Of a DNA stretch of 64,000 nucleotides, positions 26,086 through 33,952 are shown one piece after another. The number at the start of each line of letters is the position of its first letter. Positions within the stretch are counted from its first letter, which is position 1. This DNA comes from Microbacterium sp. LWO12-1.2. GTDB lineage: Bacteria > Actinomycetota > Actinomycetes > Actinomycetales > Microbacteriaceae. Position numbers and translations under genes: made by a program. The stretch lies in the NCBI RefSeq assembly GCF_040675875.1, contig NZ_JBEGII010000001.1, positions 3,348,001 through 3,412,000 of the forward strand. The letters run 5' to 3'. The notes below the pieces were generated by a model, which saw only the letters and a program-made list of their open reading frames with translations, was not told where the DNA came from and did not search any database.

Positions 26086-27635
26086 CCGCGCTCATTCCCC
26101 TGCTCGTCGGACTGCCGCTGCTCGGCGCCGCCATCACGCTCATCTTCGGCCGCAACGCCCGCCTGCAGGTGCTCGTCACCGTGCTGACCCTGGCGGCGGT
26201 GTCGGTCATCGCTGCCGTGCTGCTCGTGGTGGTGGACGCCGGTGAGCCGCTCGCAGTCTCGGTCGGTGGCTGGCCGGTGCCGTTCGGCATCGTGCTCTAC
26301 GTCGACCGGCTCGCCGCGCTCCTCGTGCTCATCTCGAGCATCGTGCTGCTCGCGGTGCTGCTCTTCTCGATCGGTCAGGGCGTTGCAGACGGTACGGACG
26401 AGACCCCGATCTCGATCTTCAACCCGTCGTACCTGATCCTCGCGGCCGGCATCTTCAACGCCTTCATCGCGGGCGACCTGTTCAACCTCTACGTCGGCTT
26501 CGAGATCCTGCTCGTCGCCTCGTACGTGCTGATCACCCTCGGCAGCACCGAGTCCCGCATCCGCACCGGTGCGGTCTACATCGTCGTCTCGCTCGTGTCG
26601 TCGATCCTGTTCCTCGCCGCGATCGCCATGATCTACGGCGCGCTCGGAACCGTGAACATGGCGCAGATCGCCGAGCGGATGACGGAGCTGCCACAGGAGA
26701 CGCAGCTGGTGCTGCACCTGATGCTGGTGATCGCCTTCGGCATCAAGGCCGCGATCTTCCCCGTCTCCTTCTGGCTCCCTGACTCCTACCCGACGGCGCC
26801 GGCACCCGTCACCGCCGTGTTCGCCGGCTTGCTGACGAAGGTCGGCGTGTACGCGCTGATCCGCACCGAGACGCAGCTGTTCGCCGACAACGACATCGAC
26901 ACCTTGCTTCTGATCGTGGCGCTGGCCACCATGATCGTGGGAGTCCTCGGCGCGGTCGCGCAAGCCGAGCTCAAACGAATCCTGTCGTTCACCCTGGTCA
27001 GCCACGTCGGCTACATGATCTTCGGCTTGGCGATAGCGACACCGGCGGCGATCGGCGCGACGGTGTACTACATCGTCCACCACATCGTGGTGCAGACGAC
27101 GCTGTTCCTCGCCGTCGGACTCGTGGAACGTCGAGCCGGCAGTACGTCGATCCTGCGGGTGAAGGGGCTGCTGAAGGTCGCGCCGGTGATCGCCGTGCTC
27201 TACTTCGTGCCGGCCATCAACCTCGGCGGGCTGCCCCCGTTCTCCGGCTTCATCGGCAAGTTCGCGCTGTTCGAGGCCGCGGCATCCGTCGGCACCCCGC
27301 TCATGATCGTGCTGATCGTCGGCGGCATCGTGACCTCGCTGCTCACGCTCTACGCCCTGATGCGTGCCTGGAACCTCGCCTTCTGGCGCGAGGAGGAGGA
27401 CTCCTCCGAGACGGAGGGACGTATCTCGTACCTGGGCAACGCCCCCGCTGCCGACGAGCAGCAGGAACGTCGCCGCATCCCGAAGATCATGACGTATGCC
27501 ACGGCAGGCATGGTGGCGGTCACCGTCGCGCTGACGATCTTCGCCGGTCCCCTCTACGCGCTGTGCGATCGCATCGGAGCCACGCTGCTCGATCCGGTCA
27601 GCCTGGTGCAGCTGCAGGATGAGGTGGACGGATGA
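26082..27635 (+). CDS. mrpD: Na+/H+ antiporter subunit D (MrpD)
   Basis: A 517-residue NuoM/NuoN-like proton-channel subunit with about 14 membrane helices. Conserved features: NLYVGFEILLVASYVLITLG, the Lys of FGIKAAIFPVSFWLPDSYP and the region ELKRILSFTLVSHVGYMIFG. GTG start overlaps the mrpC stop by 4 bases. Works with MrpA as an ion-translocating unit of the complex. Confidence 0.96.
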   Translation: MTALIPLLVGLPLLGAAITLIFGRNARLQVLVTVLTLAAVSVIAAVLLVVVDAGEPLAVSVGGWPVPFGIVLYVDRLAALLVLISSIVLLAVLLFSIGQGVADGTDETPISIFNPSYLILAAGIFNAFIAGDLFNLYVGFEILLVASYVLITLGSTESRIRTGAVYIVVSLVSSILFLAAIAMIYGALGTVNMAQIAERMTELPQETQLVLHLMLVIAFGIKAAIFPVSFWLPDSYPTAPAPVTAVFAGLLTKVGVYALIRTETQLFADNDIDTLLLIVALATMIVGVLGAVAQAELKRILSFTLVSHVGYMIFGLAIATPAAIGATVYYIVHHIVVQTTLFLAVGLVERRAGSTSILRVKGLLKVAPVIAVLYFVPAINLGGLPPFSGFIGKFALFEAAASVGTPLMIVLIVGGIVTSLLTLYALMRAWNLAFWREEEDSSETEGRISYLGNAPAADEQQERRRIPKIMTYATAGMVAVTVALTIFAGPLYALCDRIGATLLDPVSLVQLQDEVDG

Positions 27636-28204
27636 TGGAACGCACCCGCCGCCATCTCTGGCGCGACATCGGCTCGCAGCTCCCGTTCCTCGCCTGGCTC
27701 GTCGTGCTCTGGATGCTGCTCTGGGCGCAGTTCACCGTGCTGTCGTTCCTCACGGGGCTCGTCGTGGCGATCTTCGTGACCCGCGTGTTCCGTCTGCCGA
27801 CGGTCGCCCTCTCCGGCCGGATCAACATCTGGTACGCGGCGCTCTTCGTCGTGCAGTTCCTGTTCGCGGTGCTGCAGGGTGCGCTGTACGTGACCGTGCA
27901 GGTGTTCGACTTCCGCCGCCAGCCCGGCGCCGCGATCATCGCCGTGCCCCTGCGCTACGCCGATGACCTCGTCATGACGCACGTGGCCGTCACCTCGTCG
28001 CTGATCCCCGGGTCGCTCGTGGTCGAGGCCGACCGCGACCGTCGCATCCTGTACCTGCATGTGATCGGCGTGCGCACCACCGCCGACGTCGAGAAGCAAC
28101 GCGAAGGCGTGCTGGTCTGGGAGCGTCGGATCGTGCGCGCACTCGGAAGTCCCGCGCAGTACCGTGCTCTCAGGGCCGGATCGACGAAGGGCGGTGTCCG
28201 ATGA
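27632..28204 (+). CDS. mrpE: Na+/H+ antiporter subunit E (MrpE)
   Basis: A 190-residue subunit: two to three N-terminal membrane helices (FLAWLVVLWMLLWAQFTVLSFLTG), then the conserved cytoplasmic domain with RYADDLVMTHVAVTSSLIPGS. Starts at ATG 27632 or the adjacent ATG 27635, overlapping the mrpD stop. Required for complex assembly. Confidence 0.95.
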   Translation: MMERTRRHLWRDIGSQLPFLAWLVVLWMLLWAQFTVLSFLTGLVVAIFVTRVFRLPTVALSGRINIWYAALFVVQFLFAVLQGALYVTVQVFDFRRQPGAAIIAVPLRYADDLVMTHVAVTSSLIPGSLVVEADRDRRILYLHVIGVRTTADVEKQREGVLVWERRIVRALGSPAQYRALRAGSTKGGVR

Positions 28205-28470
28205 ACGTGCTGCTGATCCTGATCATGATCGTGTTCGGTGTCGCCGCGATCCTCACACTCATCCGCATCGTGCGCGGTCCGTCGATCCTCGACCGTGCCG
28301 TCGCCTCAGACGTGCTGCTGACCGAGGTCATGTGCGTGATCGGCGCCGAGATGGCCATCAACGGACACACCCGCAGCATCCCGGTGCTGCTGATCATCGC
28401 CGCGATCGGGGTGTTCGGCTCGATCGCCGTCGCGCGCTTCGTCGCGAGAAGGGACAACACGACACCATGA
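28201..28470 (+). CDS. mrpF: Na+/H+ antiporter subunit F (MrpF)
   Basis: An 89-residue subunit with three membrane helices and the conserved RGPSILDRAVASDVL loop after helix 1. Overlaps its neighbours on both sides by 4 bases. Normal family length. Confidence 0.95.
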   Translation: MNVLLILIMIVFGVAAILTLIRIVRGPSILDRAVASDVLLTEVMCVIGAEMAINGHTRSIPVLLIIAAIGVFGSIAVARFVARRDNTTP

Positions 28471-28856
28471 ACGTGCTCGGTCTGTTGATCCCCGACGCCG
28501 TGATCGACGTCGCGGTTCTCGTGCTCATCCTCCTCGGAGCCGTGTTGTGTTTGTCGGCCGCGGTCGGACTGCTCCACTTCCGCGACGTGCCCTCGCGCCT
28601 GCACGCGGCCACGAAGCCTCAGGTGCTCGGCCTCGTGTTGATCTGCCTCGCGGTCGCGCTGTCGCAGCGCAGCATCGGTGGCATCCTGCTCGGAATCGTG
28701 CTGGTCGCCCCTATCGTGCTGATGCAGTTCGCCACCGCGCCGCTCTCGGCACACATGGTCGGACGTCAGGCCTACCGCAACGGCACCATGGAGCAGCGCA
28801 CCCTGGTCGTCGACGAGCTCGCGGACTCGAAGCAGACCCCTCCCGGCGCCGGGTAG
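28467..28856 (+). CDS. mrpG: Na+/H+ antiporter subunit G (MrpG)
   Basis: A 129-residue subunit with three membrane helices; the conserved stretch GLLHFRDVPSRLHAATKPQ follows helix 1. ATG overlaps the mrpF stop by 4 bases. Last gene of the operon; no clear intrinsic terminator follows, only the palindromic element at 28902. Confidence 0.95.
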   Translation: MNVLGLLIPDAVIDVAVLVLILLGAVLCLSAAVGLLHFRDVPSRLHAATKPQVLGLVLICLAVALSQRSIGGILLGIVLVAPIVLMQFATAPLSAHMVGRQAYRNGTMEQRTLVVDELADSKQTPPGAG

Positions 28857-28901
28857 GTCGGACGGCCGGTGGTCCGGCGCGGGCTTGGCTGGCGCGTTCA
28901 T

Positions 28902-28985
28902 AACTCAGGATGAGCAGGGCCGTAGCGCACGCTGCATCCGCCGTGCTGCTGTCTCCTGACAGTGGTCGGCTTGAAGTCCTGAGTT
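28902..28985. repeat. AACTCAGGA palindromic element, copy 1
   Basis: AACTCAGGA (28902-28910) and TCCTGAGTT (28977-28985) are perfect 9-bp terminal inverted repeats of an 84-bp element in the gap between mrpG and the DUF559-type nuclease gene. Related copies lie at 29969-30041 and 30118-30204 on the other side of that gene. Confidence 0.7.
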
Positions 28986-29100
28986 GCGGATGGCGGGCCG
29001 AGGCGCATCTACTCCTGCACAAAGCGCGGATCGGCGCAGCCGTCCACAATCGCTGCGCCGCGTCTCCCGCCTACCGCCACGGACAATCATCCTGGCTCAC

Positions 29101-29970
29101 ATGGATTCTCCACCGCGCGACCGGGCGGGTCAGGTGTTCAAGCCTGTGCTCATCACCCGGAACGACCTGATTAGTCACGGCTTCACCGTCCAGCGCATCA
29201 GGAGGAGTCTGAGATCCGGAGCGCTCGTACGACTGCGCCGAGATCGCTACATGCGCCAGGGCGCCCCGGATGCTGTCGCGGCTGCGGGCAGCATCGGGGC
29301 GAGAGTTACGTGCCTGACGCTGCTGCAGATGCTGGGAATCTTCGTCCTGTCGGCGAAGGAATGGCACTTCGAGGTGACGCGGAACAGCTCGCGCTTCGCT
29401 CTGCCCCCGAAGGAGAAGGTGCACCTGCACTGGGCGGCCTCGTCGGAGCAGAGGTTCCTTCATGTCACAGGACTCCACGCGGCGATACGGCATGCTGTCC
29501 GGTGCCAGCAGCCTCGTGCTGCGCTGGCGACGCTCGACAGCCTGCTCCACCACGGGCTGGTCACCCGGGAACAGCTCGCGGCACTCTTCGCAGAGCTGCC
29601 GCGAAGGTTTCAGGCTCTACTCATGCTTGCGGACGGTTCCGCTGCGTCCGGGCCGGAGACCTTCGTCCGGCTCATGCTGCGTGCGCTCGGGGTGAGCTAT
29701 GAGACTCAGGTGCACCTGGCGGGAGTCGGGTACGTCGACTTCGTCGTGGAAGGCTGGCTGATCATCGAGTGCGACAGCAAGGAGTTCCACGAAGGGTGGG
29801 AGAAGCAGATGGAGGATCGGCGGCGGGATCTGGCTGCCGCGCGCCTCGGATATGTGACGGTACGCCCCCTTGCCACGGACATCCTTCATGACTTCACGGC
29901 CGTGCAGCGGGAGCTGGCGGCGATCATCGCGGCCCTCGGGACCCGGTACGCGCCTCGACCGCGTCGATAG
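29101..29970 (+). CDS. AbiEi-like N-terminal domain plus DUF559 (Vsr-like) endonuclease
   Basis: A 289-residue protein. The N-terminal ~60 residues (LITRNDLISHGFTVQRIRRS followed by SGALVRLRRDRYM) form the winged-helix domain seen in AbiEi-type antitoxins. The C-terminal ~110 residues are a PD-(D/E)xK nuclease of the DUF559/Vsr group, with YVDFVVEGWLIIECDSKEFH giving Asp, Glu and Lys, followed by Arg-rich DRRRD and LGYVTVRP. No AbiEii toxin partner lies beside it. It is flanked by three palindromic elements (28902, 29969, 30118). Role unproven: repair, defence or mobilisation of the palindromes. Confidence 0.8.
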   Translation: MDSPPRDRAGQVFKPVLITRNDLISHGFTVQRIRRSLRSGALVRLRRDRYMRQGAPDAVAAAGSIGARVTCLTLLQMLGIFVLSAKEWHFEVTRNSSRFALPPKEKVHLHWAASSEQRFLHVTGLHAAIRHAVRCQQPRAALATLDSLLHHGLVTREQLAALFAELPRRFQALLMLADGSAASGPETFVRLMLRALGVSYETQVHLAGVGYVDFVVEGWLIIECDSKEFHEGWEKQMEDRRRDLAAARLGYVTVRPLATDILHDFTAVQRELAAIIAALGTRYAPRPRR

Positions 29971-30041
29971 CTCAGGCGGAACCGGCGGCGCGCGACCCCG
30001 GTCGGCGCGCGGAGCGAGATTCAGCGCTGTCTTCCTGAGTT
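29969..30041. repeat. AACTCAGGA palindromic element, copy 2 (degenerate left end)
   Basis: Left end AGCTCAGGCGGA at 29969 overlaps the nuclease stop codon; the right end is GATTCAGCGCTGTCTTCCTGAGTT (about 30018-30041 in part), which resembles the right end of copy 3. 73 bp. Less perfect than its neighbours. Confidence 0.45.
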
Positions 30042-30117
30042 GGAGACGGGGACGGTCCGCGGGCAGGATGTGGTTCCGACCGCGGTCTGAGGCGAGAGCC
30101 ACGGGGGACGCCCTCCG

Positions 30118-30204
30118 CAACTCAGGACGAATGGCGCGGTGGGATGCCGAAGCCGCAGGACCTAGGGGTGGAGCGGCCAGGATTCAGGCGCTGGTCCTGA
30201 GTTG
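30118..30204. repeat. AACTCAGGA palindromic element, copy 3
   Basis: CAACTCAGGAC (30118-30128) and GTCCTGAGTTG (30194-30204) are perfect 11-bp terminal inverted repeats, 87 bp overall, between the convergent nuclease and alpha/beta hydrolase genes. Its right flank GAGTTGTGAAC also occurs at the right end of the element at 59303. Confidence 0.75.
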
Positions 30205-30219
30205 TGAACGACGGTCACG

Positions 30220-30981
30220 TCAGAGGGCGTCGGCGAAGCGCTGGATCAGACGTGCGGCGGGCTCGGAGTCGCTGATCAGCGTGCCGTGACCGTGGTCGGG
30301 GATGACCTGGAGGTCGGCGCCGGGGATCGCGTCGATGATCTCCTGGCACCAGCTCATCGGCGCGAGCGGGTCGCTCTCACCGCGCAGCACGAGCACCGGC
30401 ACGTCGATGCGCGCGAACGCCTTCTCGGGTTCGTGCACGATGGTCGCCTTCATCTTGCGCACCAGATGGGGGCCTCCGCGAAGGTATTCCCGCGCGCCGC
30501 GCCACAGCACCTCGGGTCGCTCGCCCATCAGGTCGCGCAGCAGGTAGGTCGCCTGGGCGCGGATGTTCCGGGCCGCCTTGTTCACCGTGGGGCCGGCGAG
30601 GATGACACCCTCGACGAGAGACGGATGCCGTGCCGCGAGCTCAGCCGCGATCTGGCTGCCCATCGAGTGGCCGATCACGATGACCTTTCCCGCGTCGAAC
30701 TCACGAAGGTACGCGGCGACGAGGTCGGCATGACGCTCCATCGTGAACGTGCGGGAGGGTTCAGGCGCCTCCCCGAAGCCGGGCAGGTCGAACGCGATCA
30801 TGCGACCCTTCAGCTTCTGCACGACGTCGAGATACACGCTGCGACCCATGCCGATTCCGTGCAGCAGGATGAACGTGTGCGCGCCCTCGCCGAAGGTCTC
30901 GGCGATGAGGCTCGCCCCGCTGCGCTCGAACTCGACCAGGGTCACGGGGACGCCCTTCGGGGCGAGCAGACTTTTCGGCAC
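30220..30981 (-). CDS. Alpha/beta hydrolase
   Basis: A 253-residue hydrolase with Ser106 in GHSMGSQ as nucleophile, an oxyanion-hole LLHGIGMG segment (~39-46), acid in RGESDPLAP and a C-terminal His in PDHGHGTL. Best fit is an esterase/lactonase of the MhpC/BioH-like group; substrate unknown. The written GTG start (30981) lacks a ribosome-binding site; GTG at 30945 (V13, giving MTLVEFERSG) has AAGGG 8 bases upstream and may be the true start. Confidence 0.85.
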   Translation of the reverse strand: MPKSLLAPKGVPVTLVEFERSGASLIAETFGEGAHTFILLHGIGMGRSVYLDVVQKLKGRMIAFDLPGFGEAPEPSRTFTMERHADLVAAYLREFDAGKVIVIGHSMGSQIAAELAARHPSLVEGVILAGPTVNKAARNIRAQATYLLRDLMGERPEVLWRGAREYLRGGPHLVRKMKATIVHEPEKAFARIDVPVLVLRGESDPLAPMSWCQEIIDAIPGADLQVIPDHGHGTLISDSEPAARLIQRFADAL

Positions 30982-31009
30982 CCGTCAACGGTAGTCGACG
31001 CAGCAGGGA

Positions 31010-31138
31010 GGACCCTTCGACAGGCTCAGGGACCCAGGGCGGTGCGACGCAGGGACCCTTCGACAGGCTCAGGGACCCAGGGCGGCACGACGCAGGGACC
31101 CTTCGACAGGCGCAGGGACCCAGGGCGGTGCGACGCAG
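31010..31138. repeat. Three tandem 43-bp copies carrying the CTTCGACAGGCTCAG repeat
   Basis: Units start at 31010, 31053 and 31096 (GGACCCTTCGACAGG...). Each holds the core CTTCGACAGGCTCAGGGACC (the third has CGCAG) followed by CAGGGCGG and CGACGCAG. The array fills the gap between the hydrolase start and the 3' end of the penicillin acylase gene. Cores also occur at ~35850, 35907, 36026, 37565 (degenerate) and 48377. Confidence 0.9.
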
Positions 31139-31151
31139 GCACGCAGGGAGC

Positions 31152-33818
31152 TCAGCCCTTCGGCGCCAGCACCAGGGTGTCGACGGCAGCCGCAGTCACC
31201 GCCTTCGCCGAGAACGCCCACGGCTTCTGCACGCCGACAGCCCAGTCGGCCGTCTGGTCGATGTAGTGCTCGTGATAGGCGTGGCCGGAGGCGCCGGTGA
31301 GGTGGTTCCAGCTCGAGGCGTCGAAGTCGGCGAGGTCGATGACCATCCGCATCGAGGGGACGGTCGTGGTCGCGTAGCTCTCGCCGAGTTCCCACCCGGT
31401 CGCGTTCACGACCGATGCGCCGCCGCTCACGGGGAACGGGCCCCGGTTGAAGAGTGCCTCGATCGGCGCGATGCCCGAGGACCCGAGGGTGTCGCTGGTG
31501 AGCGTGATCGCGTGCAGCGACCCCCAGTTCCAGCGCGCGACCACATCACCCTGCAGCCCGGCGAGCTCGTCGTAGGCCTGCTCGGCCGAGAGCGCGAGCA
31601 TCTCCTCCATCCCGGCGACGTCGATCTCCTCGTTGACCCAGAGCGGATCGGCGGGGTTCTCGAGCATCTCCGAGACGACGGTGAACAGGCGGCTCTGGTG
31701 GCTGATCGGCAGCGGCTGGTCGCGCTTCTCGAAGATGTTCTGCACGAGATTCGACCACAGCACGTTCGCGTAGGCGGCACCGGCGGAGGATGCCGTGTTC
31801 TGGGCATCCCAGGCGCGCAACAGCTCGATCGCCTCCTTCGGCCCCTTCCCCGAGACGTCCACGTCGCCGAGTGCGGAAGCCAGCTGCTTGCCGATCCACA
31901 TCTCGTTGTCCATCTGGATATCGCGCATGTCCTGCGCCGTGAGCGGGGCCACCGCCGCACGCCGCTCGATCAGGTGGGCGATGCGCGCCGCGCGGTAGCC
32001 GTAGTCCCAATCCTTCGAGAGGAAGTAGTCGAAGTCGTCTGTGACGATCGCGTTGTTCGCCGTGACGATGTAGCCCGAGCTCGGGTTGTACGAGACCGGC
32101 AGCTCCTCGAACGGGATGTAGCCGGTCCAGTCGTAGCTGCTGTCCCATCCCGGCTGGGGGAGCCAGCCGTCACCGGCGCCGCGGATCGGCAGGCGACCGG
32201 GCGTCTGGTAGCCGATGTTGCCTTCGGTGTCTGCGTAGATGAGGTTCTGTGCCGGCACGTCGAAGAGGGATGCCGCGTAGCGGAAGTCCTCGAAGTCCTG
32301 CGCGGTCGACAGCGCGAAGATGGCGGTCGCGGCGGTACCGGGATCGAGCGCGGTCCAGCGCAGGCTCACGGCGTACTCGGCGTCGGATGCTTCCGTCGCT
32401 GGAGTCGTCGGCGATGCGCCCCCGGCTGCGAGACCGGCGGACGGGTCTTCGGCGATCGCGGTGAAGTCGTCGGTCAGGCCCGAGATGATCGGGCCGTGCA
32501 CGGTCGAGCGGATGGTCAACTCGATGTCGTCCCCACCGGCCACCTTGATGGTCTCGGTGCTCTCCTCGAGCGGCACGAGTACGCCGTCGCGCCAGTACTG
32601 GTCACCCTCGATCCGTTCGACGTAGAGATCCGTGACGTCGGTGGTGAGGTTCGTGAATCCCCAGGCGACGGTCTGGTTGTGGCCGATCACGATGCCGGGG
32701 AGTCCGGAGAACGAGAAGCCGCCGACGTCGAACGGGCACGCCTCGTTCACGGTCGAGCACTTCAGCTGCACCTGGTACCAGACCGAGGGGAGAGACGCGC
32801 CGAGGTGCGGGTCGTTGGCCAGCAACGGCAGTCCGGACTCGGTGAGCGCCCCTGACACGACCCACGAGTTCGACCCGATGCCCTCGCCGACATCGCCGAC
32901 CAGGATGCTCGCCGCTTCGACCACGCTCGAGGTCTCTTCCCAGTCCAGGGTGGTGGCCGCCTGCTGCATCTCACCGTCGCCTGCGGGCTCGGTCGCGAAC
33001 GCCGCCTCGGCGTCGGTGTCGAGCACGGGAACGGTCGAGATCTTGGGAACGATGACCGGGTTCTCGTCGAACGGGTAGGCGGGATACAGCTTCTCGAGCA
33101 TCGCGGAGGTCTCGTCGGCGGCATCAGGATCCGCGGATCCGTCGGCGTTCAGCTGTGCGGCCAGCAGTGCGCGCTCGGACTCGTCCTCGACATTGCCGCG
33201 GAGGTCCCACGCCATCGCCTTCAACCACGCCACCGAGTCCGCAGGCTCCCAGGGCTCGGGGGTGTAGTCGGGGTTCTGCATGCCGATCACGGCATATTCG
33301 AGTGAGAGCTCGGCGCCGGACCGCGACGCGAGGTAGGCGTTGACACCGTCGGCGTAGGCCTCGTAGTAGCCGAGGGTCTTCTCGTCCATCGCTGCGACTT
33401 CGGCCTCGGCGACCTTGCGCCATCCGAGCGTGCGCAGGAACGCATCCGTCCCCGCCTGGGACTCGCCGAACATCTCGGCGACGCGGCCGGAGGTGACGTG
33501 GCGTCGGAAATCCATCTCGAAGAAGCGGTCCTGCGCATGCACGAAGCCCTCGGCGAAGAACAGGTCGTCCGTGGAATCGGCGGTGATGGTCGGGATGCCG
33601 CGATCGTCGCGCTGCACGGTGACCTCAGCGGCGAGCCCGTCGAGTGTGACGGTGCCCGCGGTCTGCGGGAACGAACGCTGGATGGTCCAGGTCACGAAGA
33701 ACGCGGCGGCCACGGCGACCACGACGATGCCGGCGAGCACCAGGAACGCGATCCGTCCGATGCGCGGACCCCACGGGCGGCGCGCGGGTACGTCGATGGG
33801 CTGCGAGTCTGTCGTCAT
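31152..33818 (-). CDS. Penicillin acylase family N-terminal-nucleophile amidohydrolase
   Basis: An 888-residue enzyme, anchored by one membrane segment (residues ~22-45) and otherwise extracytoplasmic. The precursor is expected to cut itself before Ser316 in GSNSW, the beta-chain nucleophile; the alpha-chain signature GFVHAQDRFFEMDFRRH is present at ~91-107, and HGPIISG and the NTASSAG-rich region follow. Family members hydrolyse amides such as beta-lactam side chains or acyl-homoserine lactones, so this may degrade antibiotics or quorum signals (family knowledge, not shown here). Monocistronic. Confidence 0.92.
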   Translation of the reverse strand: MTTDSQPIDVPARRPWGPRIGRIAFLVLAGIVVVAVAAAFFVTWTIQRSFPQTAGTVTLDGLAAEVTVQRDDRGIPTITADSTDDLFFAEGFVHAQDRFFEMDFRRHVTSGRVAEMFGESQAGTDAFLRTLGWRKVAEAEVAAMDEKTLGYYEAYADGVNAYLASRSGAELSLEYAVIGMQNPDYTPEPWEPADSVAWLKAMAWDLRGNVEDESERALLAAQLNADGSADPDAADETSAMLEKLYPAYPFDENPVIVPKISTVPVLDTDAEAAFATEPAGDGEMQQAATTLDWEETSSVVEAASILVGDVGEGIGSNSWVVSGALTESGLPLLANDPHLGASLPSVWYQVQLKCSTVNEACPFDVGGFSFSGLPGIVIGHNQTVAWGFTNLTTDVTDLYVERIEGDQYWRDGVLVPLEESTETIKVAGGDDIELTIRSTVHGPIISGLTDDFTAIAEDPSAGLAAGGASPTTPATEASDAEYAVSLRWTALDPGTAATAIFALSTAQDFEDFRYAASLFDVPAQNLIYADTEGNIGYQTPGRLPIRGAGDGWLPQPGWDSSYDWTGYIPFEELPVSYNPSSGYIVTANNAIVTDDFDYFLSKDWDYGYRAARIAHLIERRAAVAPLTAQDMRDIQMDNEMWIGKQLASALGDVDVSGKGPKEAIELLRAWDAQNTASSAGAAYANVLWSNLVQNIFEKRDQPLPISHQSRLFTVVSEMLENPADPLWVNEEIDVAGMEEMLALSAEQAYDELAGLQGDVVARWNWGSLHAITLTSDTLGSSGIAPIEALFNRGPFPVSGGASVVNATGWELGESYATTTVPSMRMVIDLADFDASSWNHLTGASGHAYHEHYIDQTADWAVGVQKPWAFSAKAVTAAAVDTLVLAPKG

Positions 33819-33952
33819 CGTCGAGAGCTCTTTCGGGTAGTACGAGGAGGAACTCAGTTCCACCGAGTCCGGGTACGCGTTTCGGGGACGCGCTCTCGCA
33901 TCTTATACACACCGGTCCGCGTGCGGGGGGCGCGCCCCCGGCACGCGGCGGC

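Noticed and set aside
29101..29970. Complete AbiE toxin-antitoxin system
   Set aside because: Only an AbiEi-like N-terminal domain is present, fused to a nuclease; there is no AbiEii nucleotidyltransferase next to it.
31010..31138. CRISPR array
   Set aside because: The three 43-bp units are contiguous tandem copies with no spacers, and no cas genes are present.
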